Source: Sediminibacterium sp. (GTDB lineage Bacteria; Bacteroidota; Bacteroidia; Chitinophagales; Chitinophagaceae). From it: a stretch of 32,516 nucleotides of DNA. Made by a program: the position numbers and the translations under genes. Positions within the stretch are counted from its first letter, which is position 1. Each line of letters starts with the position of its first letter. The notes beneath the pieces are model-generated. The model ran no database searches. It saw only the letters and a program-made list of their open reading frames with translations, and was not told the DNA's origin. The stretch covers positions 1-32,516 of the forward strand of contig JAGOAO010000019.1 in the NCBI GenBank assembly GCA_017983845.1, read 5' to 3'. Of the stretch, positions 1 through 9,001 are shown piece after piece.

Positions 1-1931
1 AATTGTGCAAATGCACCTGTCTCGTTTACTTTGATTTTAGCAGCAGTATCAGCAAACAAAGTTCCTTGAGAATTCAATAAATATTGTCTTGTGCTCGCAC
101 CTACTAAGAAGTCAGCATTGTACTTTGCTAAACCAAATGTTTCTGTCAAATTATATTGACCTTCAAATACACGTAATGTAGATCTGTCTAAGAACATCGC
201 ACCACCTTGAGAAATTGGGGTGTTTGTTAAAGCTTGGAACATTGGGTTTGAACCAATGAATCCAGTTGGTCTACCAGCATCAGCATTTGCTCTTGCACCT
301 GCATGCGCAGCTGGTTGATTCATGCCAGCACTTAATAAAGTTGCATAAGTTGCAGCATACACTGGATACCAAGTAGTACTAGGTTTCCATGCTTCGTTGA
401 AATAACGTGCAGCAATTGTTGAGTTAAATGAAGCACCTGAATTTTCTAAAGTCGTATACGCTCTTAAATACCAGTTCTTAGATTTTAATTCCGCTTTGTA
501 TTGACCAATTCTTAAATCTTTTAATGAATAACGATCACTACCTGTATAAACAGTATTACCAAAACCAGTGTAAGCAGCAATTGATGCTTCAATGTTGTCG
601 GTCACTTTATAGTGCATAGATCCTTGGAACTTTACATTCAAAGCAGTTGGATCAATGATATCCTTCTCAGCATATCCTGTTCTACTAACATTTACACCAG
701 AAAAATAACCTCTTTTATCTCCGTAAAGAAATGCAGCGTTTGCACCTAATGCAGCACCACCAGCTGCAGTTAAGAATGCTTGATAAGACGCTAAAGTTGG
801 GTATAAAGCAGCAGCATTGTATAAACTATTAAATGTAGCAGTACCTACAGTTGAACCGTAAGCGCCTACTAAAGAAGCTAAAACGCCACTTTTTACAGCA
901 GAACCAACACCAGCTAAAGAACTTGTTGTTTCATCACCATAAAAGTTTACACCATCATAGTTAGGATCTGATTCTCTTGTACCTGGAATAGTTTGACCAT
1001 TCTGAGTACCTGTTGTTCTTGAATAGTTTTGACCACTTGTTGCTCTCCAGTCTTCAGCTTCAGTGTATTGCATGCTGAATTTGTAAGCAAAACGATCGCC
1101 TACTTTCTTAGCCCAACGTACTGTCCAATCTTTGAAAGGAGCTAATGGACGTTGTTTGCCGTCGATATGGTTGATACCTTGTTTTACTTGGAAACTTAAA
1201 CCTTGGTATTTGAAAGGATTTTTACTGTTAATTAAAACAGTTCCGTTCATACCACCAGCACCATATAAAGCAGAAGATGCACCTGGTAATAATTCAATAT
1301 TATCTACATCTAATTCAGTTAATCCGATAATGCTTCCCACTGAGAAGTTTAAACCTGGTGCTTGGTTATCCATACCATCAATCAATTGATTTAGACGGTT
1401 GTTACCACTACCATTAAAACCTCTTGTGCTAATACTCTTGAAAGTTAAACTAGCTGTATTCACATCTACTCCTTTCAAAGTACCCAATAAGTCATAATAG
1501 TTAGACACGGGTGCGTTCTTGATAGTTGTGTTGTTGATTCTTTCAATCGTAACTGGAGATTCCAAAATACGCTCTGCAACTCTAGAAGCTGCAACAACTA
1601 CTTCAGAACCTAAAGTATAAGATTGCTTTAAACTAACATCTACTTTAGTCGTTCCTGAGTTCACCATTATTTCTTGATTTTCAAATCCTACAGAGCTAAA
1701 AATCAAAGTATAAGGTGTTTTTTGAGACACATTTAATTTGAAAAATCCTTTGTCATCCGTAAAAGTACCAGCGGATGATCCTTTCACTGTAACAGATACA
1801 GCCGCAACAGTTTCACCGCTACTTGCATTTTTTACAGTTCCTGTGATTGTTCCTGCATTTTGAGCCATTGCACTCATTGCCATTAAAGCAACTGCGCAAA
1901 AAAGACCCAAACGAGTTAATAATCTTGTCAT
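1..1931 (-). CDS. TonB-dependent outer-membrane receptor, C-terminal part outside the window
   Basis: Reading from the ATG at 1931 gives about 643 residues open to the left edge, so the gene is partial at its 3' end. A signal peptide (residues 1-23, ending AMSAMA before Gln) is followed by a carboxypeptidase-regulatory-like domain (about 25-105, with GTITGTVKN and GTFTDDKGFFKL). A plug domain (about 110-235) ends in the family-typical LYGAGGMNGTVLI, and the beginning of the beta-barrel follows. Such receptors import large or scarce substrates across the outer membrane using TonB energy. The substrate cannot be told from sequence, and whether a SusD partner follows lies outside the window. One loop (roughly residues 335-410) is unusually rich in Ala, Gly and Ser. 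It diverges from purC. The start is supported by the signal peptide and by a promoter-like box about 30 nt upstream. Confidence 0.93.
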   Translation of the reverse strand, partial: MTRLLTRLGLFCAVALMAMSAMAQNAGTITGTVKNASSGETVAAVSVTVKGSSAGTFTDDKGFFKLNVSQKTPYTLIFSSVGFENQEIMVNSGTTKVDVSLKQSYTLGSEVVVAASRVAERILESPVTIERINNTTIKNAPVSNYYDLLGTLKGVDVNTASLTFKSISTRGFNGSGNNRLNQLIDGMDNQAPGLNFSVGSIIGLTELDVDNIELLPGASSALYGAGGMNGTVLINSKNPFKYQGLSFQVKQGINHIDGKQRPLAPFKDWTVRWAKKVGDRFAYKFSMQYTEAEDWRATSGQNYSRTTGTQNGQTIPGTRESDPNYDGVNFYGDETTSSLAGVGSAVKSGVLASLVGAYGSTVGTATFNSLYNAAALYPTLASYQAFLTAAGGAALGANAAFLYGDKRGYFSGVNVSRTGYAEKDIIDPTALNVKFQGSMHYKVTDNIEASIAAYTGFGNTVYTGSDRYSLKDLRIGQYKAELKSKNWYLRAYTTLENSGASFNSTIAARYFNEAWKPSTTWYPVYAATYATLLSAGMNQPAAHAGARANADAGRPTGFIGSNPMFQALTNTPISQGGAMFLDRSTLRVFEGQYNLTETFGLAKYNADFLVGASTRQYLLNSQGTLFADTAAKIKVNETGAFAQ

Positions 1932-1961
1932 AAATAATTGTTTTTAAATTGAATTGTATGG

Positions 1962-1968
1962 CAAAATA
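1962..1968 (-). promoter_or_regulatory. Possible -7 box of the TonB-dependent receptor gene
   Basis: On the minus strand the sequence reads TATTTTG, a near match to the Bacteroidota -7 consensus TAnnTTTG with one spacer base missing. It would give a leader of about 25-30 nt that is AT-rich and lacks a Shine-Dalgarno sequence. No convincing -33 TTG is seen at the usual spacing, so this is a weak call. Confidence 0.3.
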
Positions 1969-2018
1969 CCAAATTGTTAGCAAAACAGAAAAAATTATCA
2001 AAATACTGTTAAAGTTTT

Positions 2019-2026
2019 TATTTTTG
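2019..2026 (+). promoter_or_regulatory. -7 promoter box of purC, placed for a leaderless transcript
   Basis: TATTTTTG matches the Bacteroidota sigma-A -7 consensus TAnnTTTG exactly. Only four bases (TACA) separate it from the purC ATG at 2031, so transcription would start at or next to the start codon. No clear -33 TTG is present at the expected distance. Confidence 0.55.
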
Positions 2027-2030
2027 TACA

Positions 2031-2963
2031 ATGAATCCCAACCCATTCCCAGGCCAACAAAACACTTACCATGGCAAGGTAAGAGACGTGTATTATATTG
2101 AAAATGAACTACTTGTGATGATTGCAAGTGATCGAATCTCTGCATTTGACGTGATTTTACCCAAGCCAATCCCTTTTAAAGGGCAGGTTTTAAACCAAAT
2201 TGCCGCATATATGTTGGATGTCACCAAGGATATTTGCCCTAATTGGCTCATTCGTACCCCTGCACCCAATGTAGCTATTGGGAGAAAATGCACCCCATTT
2301 AAGATCGAAATGGTGGTTAGAGGCAATTTAGTAGGGCATGCTTGGAGAACGTATCAGTCAGGTGGCAGAAGTCTATGTGGCGTCACCCTACCTGAGGGAC
2401 TTAAGGAAAACGATTATTTCCCTACCCCAATCATTACCCCTTCCACAAAAGCAAGTGAAGGGCATGATGAGGATATTTCAAAAGACGAGATTATTGCACA
2501 AGGATTGGCATCTGAATCGGATTGGGCCATATTAGAAAAATATGCATTGGCACTATTTGCTAGAGGTAAAGAAATAGCAGCTAAAAGAGGATTGATTTTA
2601 GTAGATACAAAATACGAGTTTGGCAAAATTGGGGATACCATTTATTTGATGGATGAGATTCATACCCCAGATTCTTCTAGGTATTTTTATGCAGACGGAT
2701 TTGAAGAAAGACAAGCCAAACAAGAAAAGCAAAAGCAATTAAGTAAAGAGTTTGTGAGAGAATGGTTGATCGAAAACAATTTTATGGGCAAAGAAGGTCA
2801 AACCGTCCCAACCATGTCCGATGAATGGATTGATACCATTTCTAAAAGATATATAGAACTATATGAACAAATTATTGGCGAGTCATTCAAACCAGAACCA
2901 AAAACTGAAGCTGAAACATTTGAACTTGTCTCTAAAGCATTAAATGAGTTAGGCGTAGCATAA
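2031..2963 (+). CDS. purC: Phosphoribosylaminoimidazole-succinocarboxamide synthase (SAICAR synthetase)
   Basis: This cytosolic enzyme joins CAIR and aspartate with ATP in de novo purine synthesis. At 310 residues it is of the longer SAICAR-synthetase type rather than the roughly 240-residue E. coli type. Visible family motifs are GKVRDVY (15-21, ATP-binding lobe), SDRISAFD (33-40), [12 protein letters not shown] (95-106), the substrate loop [12 protein letters not shown] (126-137), DTKYEFG (192-198) and [11 protein letters not shown] (208-218). All expected blocks are present and nothing is truncated. It stands alone, diverging from the TonB receptor and ending at a bidirectional terminator shared with trhO. 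The first ATG is favoured because the -7 box lies four bases in front of it. Confidence 0.97.
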   Translation: MNPNPFPGQQNTYHGKVRDVYYIENELLVMIASDRISAFDVILPKPIPFKGQVLNQIAAYMLDVTKDICPNWLIRTPAPNVAIGRKCTPFKIEMVVRGNLVGHAWRTYQSGGRSLCGVTLPEGLKENDYFPTPIITPSTKASEGHDEDISKDEIIAQGLASESDWAILEKYALALFARGKEIAAKRGLILVDTKYEFGKIGDTIYLMDEIHTPDSSRYFYADGFEERQAKQEKQKQLSKEFVREWLIENNFMGKEGQTVPTMSDEWIDTISKRYIELYEQIIGESFKPEPKTEAETFELVSKALNELGVA

Positions 2964-3005
2964 ATACAAAATAGTTGAAAAGAACAGACCGTAATGTACT
3001 TGAAT

Positions 3006-3038
3006 AAAAAAAATCCCGAATCGAATCGGGATTTTTTT
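3006..3038. terminator. Bidirectional rho-independent terminator between purC and trhO
   Basis: A stem of TCCCGA/TCGGGA with a 6-nt loop (ATCGAA) is flanked by eight A on the left and seven T on the right. It can therefore terminate both the rightward purC transcript and the leftward trhO transcript, which converge here. Confidence 0.9.
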
Positions 3039-3057
3039 ATGCTTATAATTTAAACGT

Positions 3058-4107
3058 TTATTTTACTTCAATGTCAATCCCTAATCTCGGCCTAAGTCTT
3101 TGTTTGGACTTATTGAATACCTGCATTCCTTTCTTCACCCCTTTCCTTAAAGCTTCTTGTGCTTCTAGAGGCAAGTGATACACTTCCTTGCATGCAGTAG
3201 TGCAACACCCGTCAAATTCCTTTGCACAGTCTTCACATTGTATAAAAAGTAAATGACAAGCGTCGTTCTTGCAATTGGTGTGCGTGTCGGCAGGCTTGCC
3301 ACATTGATGGCAAGATGCAATGACATCCTCTGTAATTTTTTCTCCTAAGCGATCGTCAAACACGAAATTCTTTCCTTTGAATTTGCTTTCTATTCCTGCT
3401 TCTTTTATTTTATTCGCATAGTGAATTACACCACCTTCTAAATGGAATACATTTTTAAATCCTTCGTGTAACATATAGGCACTCGCCTTTTCGCAACGAA
3501 TACCACCAGTACAATACATGATGATATTTTTATCCTTATGTGGTTGCATCATTTCTGCAGCCATAGGCAATTGATCTCTAAATGTATCAGAAGGGATTTC
3601 AATGGCATTGTCAAAATGGCCTACTTCATACTCATAATGATTGCGCATATCAATCACGATTGTGTCAGGTGATTTTAATAACTCATTCATTTGTTGCGCA
3701 TTCACATACTTCCCTTTATTCTCCATACTAAAACTTGGATCCTCAATACCATCTGCAACTACTTTTTCTCTTACTTTAATTTTGAGTACCCAAAAGCTTT
3801 TCCCATTGTCATTTACGGCTTTATTTAAACGGATGCCATTCAAAGGTTTAAATGAATATAGATAAGCTTTAAATACTTCAAACAAATGTGTAGGTACACT
3901 TATCTGCGCATTGATCCCTTCTGTAGCAATATAAATGCGTCCAAAGACCTGCATCGCATTGAGTGCTCGGTACATTTCGTCTCTAAAACTAACTGGATCT
4001 GGAATCGGGAAGTACTGGTAAAAACTAATTGTGGTACGCTCAAAATCTTCTTCGTACAATTTTTGTTTCAACTCTTTGTTTGAAACACGGTTGTGCAGTT
4101 GTGCCAT
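3058..4107 (-). CDS. trhO: Rhodanese-fold tRNA uridine(34) hydroxylase (TrhO/YceA family)
   Basis: TrhO proteins use oxygen to hydroxylate U34 in the wobble position of certain tRNAs, a step towards 5-(carboxy)methoxyuridine. The 349-residue protein has the family N-terminal acylphosphatase-like part (about 25-115, with [14 protein letters not shown]) and a rhodanese domain (about 140-235). The active-site loop is CTGGIRCE with the catalytic Cys at 199. A Cys-rich C-terminal segment (266-306, CHQCG...CKNDAC...CEDC...CC) looks like a metal-binding tail and is usual for the family. It is monocistronic, with its own promoter and a shared terminator. The role is taken from the family; the motifs are seen directly. 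Confidence 0.92.
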   Translation of the reverse strand: MAQLHNRVSNKELKQKLYEEDFERTTISFYQYFPIPDPVSFRDEMYRALNAMQVFGRIYIATEGINAQISVPTHLFEVFKAYLYSFKPLNGIRLNKAVNDNGKSFWVLKIKVREKVVADGIEDPSFSMENKGKYVNAQQMNELLKSPDTIVIDMRNHYEYEVGHFDNAIEIPSDTFRDQLPMAAEMMQPHKDKNIIMYCTGGIRCEKASAYMLHEGFKNVFHLEGGVIHYANKIKEAGIESKFKGKNFVFDDRLGEKITEDVIASCHQCGKPADTHTNCKNDACHLLFIQCEDCAKEFDGCCTTACKEVYHLPLEAQEALRKGVKKGMQVFNKSKQRLRPRLGIDIEVK

Positions 4108-4150
4108 AGTATTTAATTTAAGCTCAATTACAGATTAAGCAAATTGAACA

Positions 4151-4158
4151 CAAAGATA
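4151..4158 (-). promoter_or_regulatory. -7 promoter box of trhO
   Basis: The minus strand reads TATCTTTG, an exact match to TAnnTTTG, and predicts a leader of about 38 nt before the ATG at 4107. The leader is AT-rich with no Shine-Dalgarno sequence. Confidence 0.55.
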
Positions 4159-4185
4159 AGACAATTTGATTTTTATATAAACGCA

Positions 4186-4211
4186 CAATAGCTGATAAAA
4201 ATCAGCTATTG
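4186..4211. terminator. Hairpin at the end of the rlmB-GSCFA-acylase-membrane protein run
   Basis: A perfect 11-bp inverted repeat (CAATAGCTGAT / ATCAGCTATTG) with an AAAA loop lies 22 bp past the stop of the small membrane protein. There is no immediate run of T after it in the minus direction, so it may be a weak terminator or an mRNA 3'-end stabiliser rather than a classic intrinsic terminator. Confidence 0.5.
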
Positions 4212-4233
4212 CAATTAAATATAGTAAGATGAC

Positions 4234-4584
4234 TTATTCTGGCTTTCTCACAAAAGATCCTGTTAATGACGCCAGGCCTCCTAATAAAGCACCCACCAAC
4301 GCAGTCACTATGATTAAAGCAATATAAGAACCACCTAGGGGTAATATCTGTGCTACTTTGGTAGATAAGATATGGTTATTCGCCAAATCAATACCAAAAG
4401 CCAAGCCTGCCCATAAAGCACCTACACCCAATGCGCCAGCTAAAAAGGATTGAATTGGCTTGATAGGCATTGCCACTGCTATGATTAAATTGGTCACTAC
4501 AAAACTCCACCAAGGAAGGTTTCCATAAATACCCACTGCAAAAGTGACCAATGCGACTAATAAGATAGAAAGTATAAATTTCAT
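4234..4584 (-). CDS. Small four-helix membrane protein, function unknown
   Basis: I do not recognise a named family for this 116-residue protein. It is almost wholly hydrophobic, with four likely membrane helices at about 2-20, 22-40, 43-65 and 84-108. Short polar turns include KPIQ, and residues 67-83 form a more polar stretch (DLANNHILSTKVAQ). It ends in a basic tail (VRKPE). The start codon lies 31 nt after the stop of the penicillin-acylase gene on the same strand, so it is probably the last gene of that operon and is followed by a hairpin. No catalytic residues are evident. A bona fide gene is likely because the hydrophobic pattern is coherent and the spacing fits an operon. Confidence 0.75.
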   Translation of the reverse strand: MKFILSILLVALVTFAVGIYGNLPWWSFVVTNLIIAVAMPIKPIQSFLAGALGVGALWAGLAFGIDLANNHILSTKVAQILPLGGSYIALIIVTALVGALLGGLASLTGSFVRKPE

Positions 4585-4615
4585 TTGACTATTTTTAAAG
4601 TTGAATTATAAATGA

Positions 4616-7099
4616 TTAAGCAACTGCTTTTTTAAATTGAATATGCCATTTTGTACGCTCATGTTGCTTTAATTTTTCTTTAGACAAGAATAACAATCTA
4701 TAATACTTGCCTGCAGCCCAATAATCAACAAAACTATCATAATAAGGACTACCCGGATTCCCACTCTGTCCACCTGGATACAACCCATAGGCTTCAATCT
4801 CGTCTGTTAAATGGACGACCATTCTCCAGCTTGGCCCATGATTCTCTCCTGTAGCATTGATGATATTGACACCGCCACCAATTGGCAAATTCAGTCTACT
4901 CAAAGCAGGAATTTTTGTCAAGTGTAATACACGCGTAGCTTTAAATGCTTCCCAGCTTAATTTATTTTCTTTTTCAAGTTCAAGACATTTTAAAGTTGCT
5001 TTTTCAATACCAGCTAGCACTTGGTCTTTTAAAGTTTCAACCTTGTCCTTTGTTCTAATATCGTCTGCTACACTAAAATTTGAATCACGATTCATTTGTT
5101 CCAATAACACAAATGCTTCTGGCTTAGTAAGCGGAATGACCGAACCTGCTAATTCATCTGCCCAAACTGCATTTTCAACACTATCCCAAATTAATTTAAA
5201 AATGGTGATGCCTTTTTCTGAAGGGTTATTGTACAAATTCCATTGTCCCATCGTTTGCACCATTCTTTGTGCATCCTTACTCAAACGATTCATCTCTACA
5301 AATTTCATTAAAGCAGGTCTTGCTTGTTCTGCAAAAACATTAAAGTTATTTGTTTGCAGTGCTTGCATGTCTTGTGCTGTCACTTGTGACATTTTAGACA
5401 ATTGCTGATTGACACTAATACCTCTATACAAAGGGAATGAACTTGCAGTACCTAAATAGTAGGGATAACTTGCATCGGTAGACTTTTGATTGGCGCTACT
5501 CACAAAACCACGTGTAGGATTCAAGATCATTGGATTTTCTTCAAAAGGAATAATCCCTTGCCAATCATAACTACTATCTTCTCCTGGCATAATAAAATCA
5601 CCTTGTCTTTCCCATCTTGCAACAAAATCTCCTTGTTGCTTAATCGCAATATCCCCAGACTTGGTTGCTACGACAAAGTTTTGACCAGGGCATTTCCATA
5701 ATTTGATGGCTTTAGAATAATCATCAATGTTTTTTGCACGATTTAATTGGTAAAATGTTTCTACACCAGTTGAAGCCTCATGCGCTGTCCACTTTACAGC
5801 AAGGTTTTTACCTTTTGATTGTGGATTTTGATAATACGCATCAAACATCACAGGTCCCCAATGACTCATTGCAATATTTTCAATCACATCTGCACTATCT
5901 TTTACTTTAATCACTTCAACTCTCTTTGTCACCGATTTCCATGCACCATTATACCAATACTCATTTTGAGTCGTATCCTTAAATTTCAATTCATAATAAT
6001 CCAACACGTCTCTTCCTGCATTGGTCACACCCCAAGCCAAACTATCATTGAATCCAATGATCACTGCTGGAGAACCTGGAAAGCTTGCACCATAAGTACT
6101 ATGCGTTGGCGTTGTTATTTGAACCTCATACCATAAAGAAGGCAAATTCAAGCCTAAGTGTGGATCACTACAAACAATGGGTCTACCAGATTTGGTCATA
6201 GATCCACTTACTGCCCAGTTATTACTTCCGTTATTAGGATCGGGTGCTTCAGGAGATTCAACCACTTTAGCAATGTCTACATTCGGCGTTTTTTTCAAAT
6301 AAGCCATATCCGATTGAACAGGCTTCACTGGAACAATACTTGGATCAGCATAAGCTGTTCCTATTGGAATAATTGGATCCAAAGAATCTTGTTGATTGGT
6401 ATACAATTTGTCAAACAAATCGTAGCCCAAATAATCTCTTGTATTGGTCAATTGCAAATCTGCACTTGCCGACCTGCCCGTTAAATCGTAAGACATGAAC
6501 ATCAAGAACAAATATGTCTTTTTAGGCGTCCAGTTCTCTGGTTCAAAATTCATTAACTTATATTCAAATGGCAAATCCTCTGGCGCCAATTGTTTTAAAT
6601 ACGCATTCACCCCTGCTGTATACGCATCCACTGTCGCTTTCATCACAGGGTTGTTTTCATTAATATAGGCTTCTGTTTGCTCTGCACCATAGACCATCCC
6701 TAATCTTCTAAAGAATCTGTCAATCGATAATTTATCAGCGCCTGCTACTTCACTCAATCTTCCTGCAGCCACACGGGTTTGAAAATCCATCTGCCATAAT
6801 CTGTACTTCGCATGCAAATAACCTTGAACATAGTAAGCATCTTCGTCATGGTCTGCATAAATATGTGGTACTAAACGATCATCCATGTAGACGTCTACAT
6901 CCCCTTTTAAATCATTGGCAAGAATAGATGCGTCAAAGTTTTTATTGACCCCTTCGGCATTTTTCCAAAACCCATGTTGAGGAGATAAAAAATAACCCAA
7001 TCTTGGCGCTTTAGTAGCCCCTAATTTCAATTGGATATTCAATGTAAAAACTAGTCCAGCTGTTACAGTCGCTGACACTAAAAAAGGTAGTATGCGCAT
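4616..7099 (-). CDS. Penicillin acylase family protein (S45, N-terminal nucleophile amidohydrolase)
   Basis: S45 enzymes are exported, cut themselves into alpha and beta chains, and use the new N-terminal Ser of the beta chain to hydrolyse amide bonds in beta-lactams, acyl-homoserine lactones or other acylated amines. This 827-residue protein has an N-terminal hydrophobic segment (about 1-26) that is a signal or anchor. The alpha-chain region has DVYMDDRLVPHIYA and YLHAKYRLWQMDF. The autocleavage site is GSNNWAVSG with the predicted nucleophile at Ser292, followed by DPHLGL (312-317). The C-terminal region includes GENHGPSWRMVV and GGQSGNPGSPYYDSF, typical of the beta chain. It lies 29 nt downstream of the GSCFA gene and 31 nt upstream of the small membrane protein. 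The substrate cannot be assigned, and beta-lactam activity should not be assumed. Confidence 0.93.
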   Translation of the reverse strand: MRILPFLVSATVTAGLVFTLNIQLKLGATKAPRLGYFLSPQHGFWKNAEGVNKNFDASILANDLKGDVDVYMDDRLVPHIYADHDEDAYYVQGYLHAKYRLWQMDFQTRVAAGRLSEVAGADKLSIDRFFRRLGMVYGAEQTEAYINENNPVMKATVDAYTAGVNAYLKQLAPEDLPFEYKLMNFEPENWTPKKTYLFLMFMSYDLTGRSASADLQLTNTRDYLGYDLFDKLYTNQQDSLDPIIPIGTAYADPSIVPVKPVQSDMAYLKKTPNVDIAKVVESPEAPDPNNGSNNWAVSGSMTKSGRPIVCSDPHLGLNLPSLWYEVQITTPTHSTYGASFPGSPAVIIGFNDSLAWGVTNAGRDVLDYYELKFKDTTQNEYWYNGAWKSVTKRVEVIKVKDSADVIENIAMSHWGPVMFDAYYQNPQSKGKNLAVKWTAHEASTGVETFYQLNRAKNIDDYSKAIKLWKCPGQNFVVATKSGDIAIKQQGDFVARWERQGDFIMPGEDSSYDWQGIIPFEENPMILNPTRGFVSSANQKSTDASYPYYLGTASSFPLYRGISVNQQLSKMSQVTAQDMQALQTNNFNVFAEQARPALMKFVEMNRLSKDAQRMVQTMGQWNLYNNPSEKGITIFKLIWDSVENAVWADELAGSVIPLTKPEAFVLLEQMNRDSNFSVADDIRTKDKVETLKDQVLAGIEKATLKCLELEKENKLSWEAFKATRVLHLTKIPALSRLNLPIGGGVNIINATGENHGPSWRMVVHLTDEIEAYGLYPGGQSGNPGSPYYDSFVDYWAAGKYYRLLFLSKEKLKQHERTKWHIQFKKAVA

Positions 7100-7128
7100 G
7101 GCAATAATTTAGACCACTAATGTAGCAA

Positions 7129-8130
7129 TTATTTGCTAATGCTCGACTTAAAAAATGCCAAATGATCCTGTAATGCTAGATAAGGATGGGCTTCTATTAA
7201 TGCCTCTGTTTTGCGGATGCAAGATTGAAGGAATTTTTGATGTTCTACGGAACCAACAAAGAATGGCTTATGGTTCACTGCTAACTGCAGCTCAGCTACT
7301 TGCTTCATCACAGCTTGCGTTTCAGGCTTCATATAAGTCTCTATCAATTTGTCCCAAACATATCCTGAGGCTGCAAAATTGGGATGTACTAAGTCTTCGG
7401 CATAAAATCGGTAGTCTCTTAAATCATCAATCACGTATTCGTATGCAGGGAAATAATCTACATTTTCATACTGTGTAACCAACTCATGAACTGCATGAAT
7501 CAACACCGCTTTACTACGATTGTTCTCCACCAACCCTTCTCTTAAATGTCTGACTGGACTAATCGTAAATGTGATCTGTAAATTCGGATTAAAGCTTTGC
7601 AAATGCGTCACCAACCCATGCAAATTTTCAATTAAAAGGGTCGGTTGCATTAAAGATTTGTAAAACCAATCCGAAGGTGCTTTATGGTTATTGGCTACTA
7701 CCTGCCCTGCACCTAACGGCGCTTCAGTGTTAAGATGATACAACCATGCAGAGCCCAATGTAATCACCAAACGGTTGGCCGTCTTTAAGAAATGATGGGC
7801 TGCTACAATTGAAGTATTTATTTTCTCCAAAGCTGCTGCTTTTTCAACAGCCGAGAACCGACTATGATGATGCCAGCTATGCCAAAGTTCATTGTGCTGA
7901 AATAAATCATTCTCAGTGTAAGATCGCAGTTCTATTATTTCAGTCAAAGCGAAAGATACACTTACCGGATTGAATAAAATCCCATAAGGATTCTCCATCA
8001 CTTCAAATAAATGTGACTTAAATTTTGCACCAATATTTTCTGTAAAACAAGAACCAATTAACATGAGCTTATCCGCATATTCAATGTGATGCTTAGCAGG
8101 TTTTGAGTCTAATGTTAATTTGAATTTCAT
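7129..8130 (-). CDS. GSCFA domain protein (SGNH-hydrolase-like)
   Basis: The 333-residue protein carries the family signature GSCFTENIG at 26-34 near its N-terminus, with the presumed nucleophile Ser27. Further family features are LVITLGSAWLYHL (121-133), TISPVRHLREG (189-199) and a C-terminal DLVHPN, where Asp246 and His249 fit the Asp-x-x-His pair of SGNH/GDSL hydrolases. No signal peptide is seen, so it is probably cytoplasmic. The substrate is unknown for the family. It begins 12 nt after rlmB and continues into the acylase gene, which suggests co-transcription. The domain call is confident; the enzymatic role is inferred from the fold. Confidence 0.9.
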   Translation of the reverse strand: MKFKLTLDSKPAKHHIEYADKLMLIGSCFTENIGAKFKSHLFEVMENPYGILFNPVSVSFALTEIIELRSYTENDLFQHNELWHSWHHHSRFSAVEKAAALEKINTSIVAAHHFLKTANRLVITLGSAWLYHLNTEAPLGAGQVVANNHKAPSDWFYKSLMQPTLLIENLHGLVTHLQSFNPNLQITFTISPVRHLREGLVENNRSKAVLIHAVHELVTQYENVDYFPAYEYVIDDLRDYRFYAEDLVHPNFAASGYVWDKLIETYMKPETQAVMKQVAELQLAVNHKPFFVGSVEHQKFLQSCIRKTEALIEAHPYLALQDHLAFFKSSISK

Positions 8131-8142
8131 AATGCTTACCTA

Positions 8143-8997
8143 TTATTTAACAGGAAACAATCTTTGTTTCATTGCTTCGTATAAGATGATACCCGCAGCA
8201 ACAGACACATTGAAAGAATCGAAATTAGTGGCCATTGGAATTTTGAAAAAATAATCTGCAGCCTTCGCTAAATAGGGTTGAACACCTCTGCCTTCGTCAC
8301 CCATGATGATACAACTAGGAATGGTTAAATCTAATTCATGGACATTTTTATCTGCACGCATTTCACTTGTAAATACTTGAATCCCATTCATGTGTAAATC
8401 ATCTACCGCTTTTAATAAACTACTTACACGCACTACATGGATGTGCTCTAAAGCACCTGCACTACTTTTAAATGCTTCTTCATTCAATGCACCTACTCCT
8501 TTATCTGGAATAATCAAGGCTTGTGCACCACAGCAATGAATGCTTCTACTGATAGCACCAATATTACGCACATCCGTCACGCCATCTAACATCATGAACA
8601 AAGGTGTCTCTCCTTTTGCTACCACAAAATCAATCACTTCTTGCAAATCCAAATATTTTACATTCGAAATAAAAGCAAGCACCCCCTGATGATTTGCCTT
8701 AGTCATCCCATTGAGTTTTTCAATAGGTACAAACTGTACAGGAATGGTATTTGCTTTTGCAAATTGTTTGATTTCGTCTAATCCTTCCCCTTGTGCATTT
8801 TTTTGCAATAAGATTTTTTCAATATTTGCACCAGACTCTAATGATTCAATCAACGGCTGACGACCGATAATGAATTTACGTTCTGTCGTAAAACTAGGTC
8901 TTGGACTGAACCTTCTTTGACCAGTAAATTTTCTTTCTGGTCTTCCGGATCTATCTGATCGCTCTGATCGGTCTGGTCTATTGTTTCTTTCCTGCAT
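8143..8997 (-). CDS. rlmB: 23S rRNA 2'-O-methyltransferase of the RlmB/TrmH (SpoU) family
   Basis: Family members methylate the 2'-OH of a 23S rRNA guanosine (Gm2251 in E. coli) using S-adenosylmethionine. The 284-residue protein starts with a basic, Arg/Ser-rich low-complexity tail (1-38). An RNA-binding substrate domain follows (about 40-110, FIIGRQPLIESL...GVLAFI), then the knotted SPOUT domain. Motif 1 is DGVTDVRNIGAISRSI (138-153, Asn145 and Arg151), motif 2 is IMGDEGRGVQ (231-240) and motif 3 is FNVSVAAGIILYEA (262-275). It heads a minus-strand operon and lies directly downstream of metK, which makes its methyl donor; that link may be coincidental. The start is supported by a -7 box four bases upstream. 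RlmB is the best family match, but the exact target nucleotide is inferred. Confidence 0.9.
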   Translation of the reverse strand: MQERNNRPDRSERSDRSGRPERKFTGQRRFSPRPSFTTERKFIIGRQPLIESLESGANIEKILLQKNAQGEGLDEIKQFAKANTIPVQFVPIEKLNGMTKANHQGVLAFISNVKYLDLQEVIDFVVAKGETPLFMMLDGVTDVRNIGAISRSIHCCGAQALIIPDKGVGALNEEAFKSSAGALEHIHVVRVSSLLKAVDDLHMNGIQVFTSEMRADKNVHELDLTIPSCIIMGDEGRGVQPYLAKAADYFFKIPMATNFDSFNVSVAAGIILYEAMKQRLFPVK

Positions 8998-9001
8998 GAT
9001 T

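Noticed and set aside
1819..2169. Minus-strand open frame of 116 codons across the TonB receptor-purC gap
   Set aside because: It overlaps the receptor start in another frame, the divergent promoter region and the purC 5' end, and has no family features.
4857..5408. Plus-strand open frame of 183 codons inside the acylase gene
   Set aside because: It lies fully antisense to a clear S45 enzyme with all motifs, and its translation is a Ser/Cys/Phe-rich shadow typical of the complementary frame.
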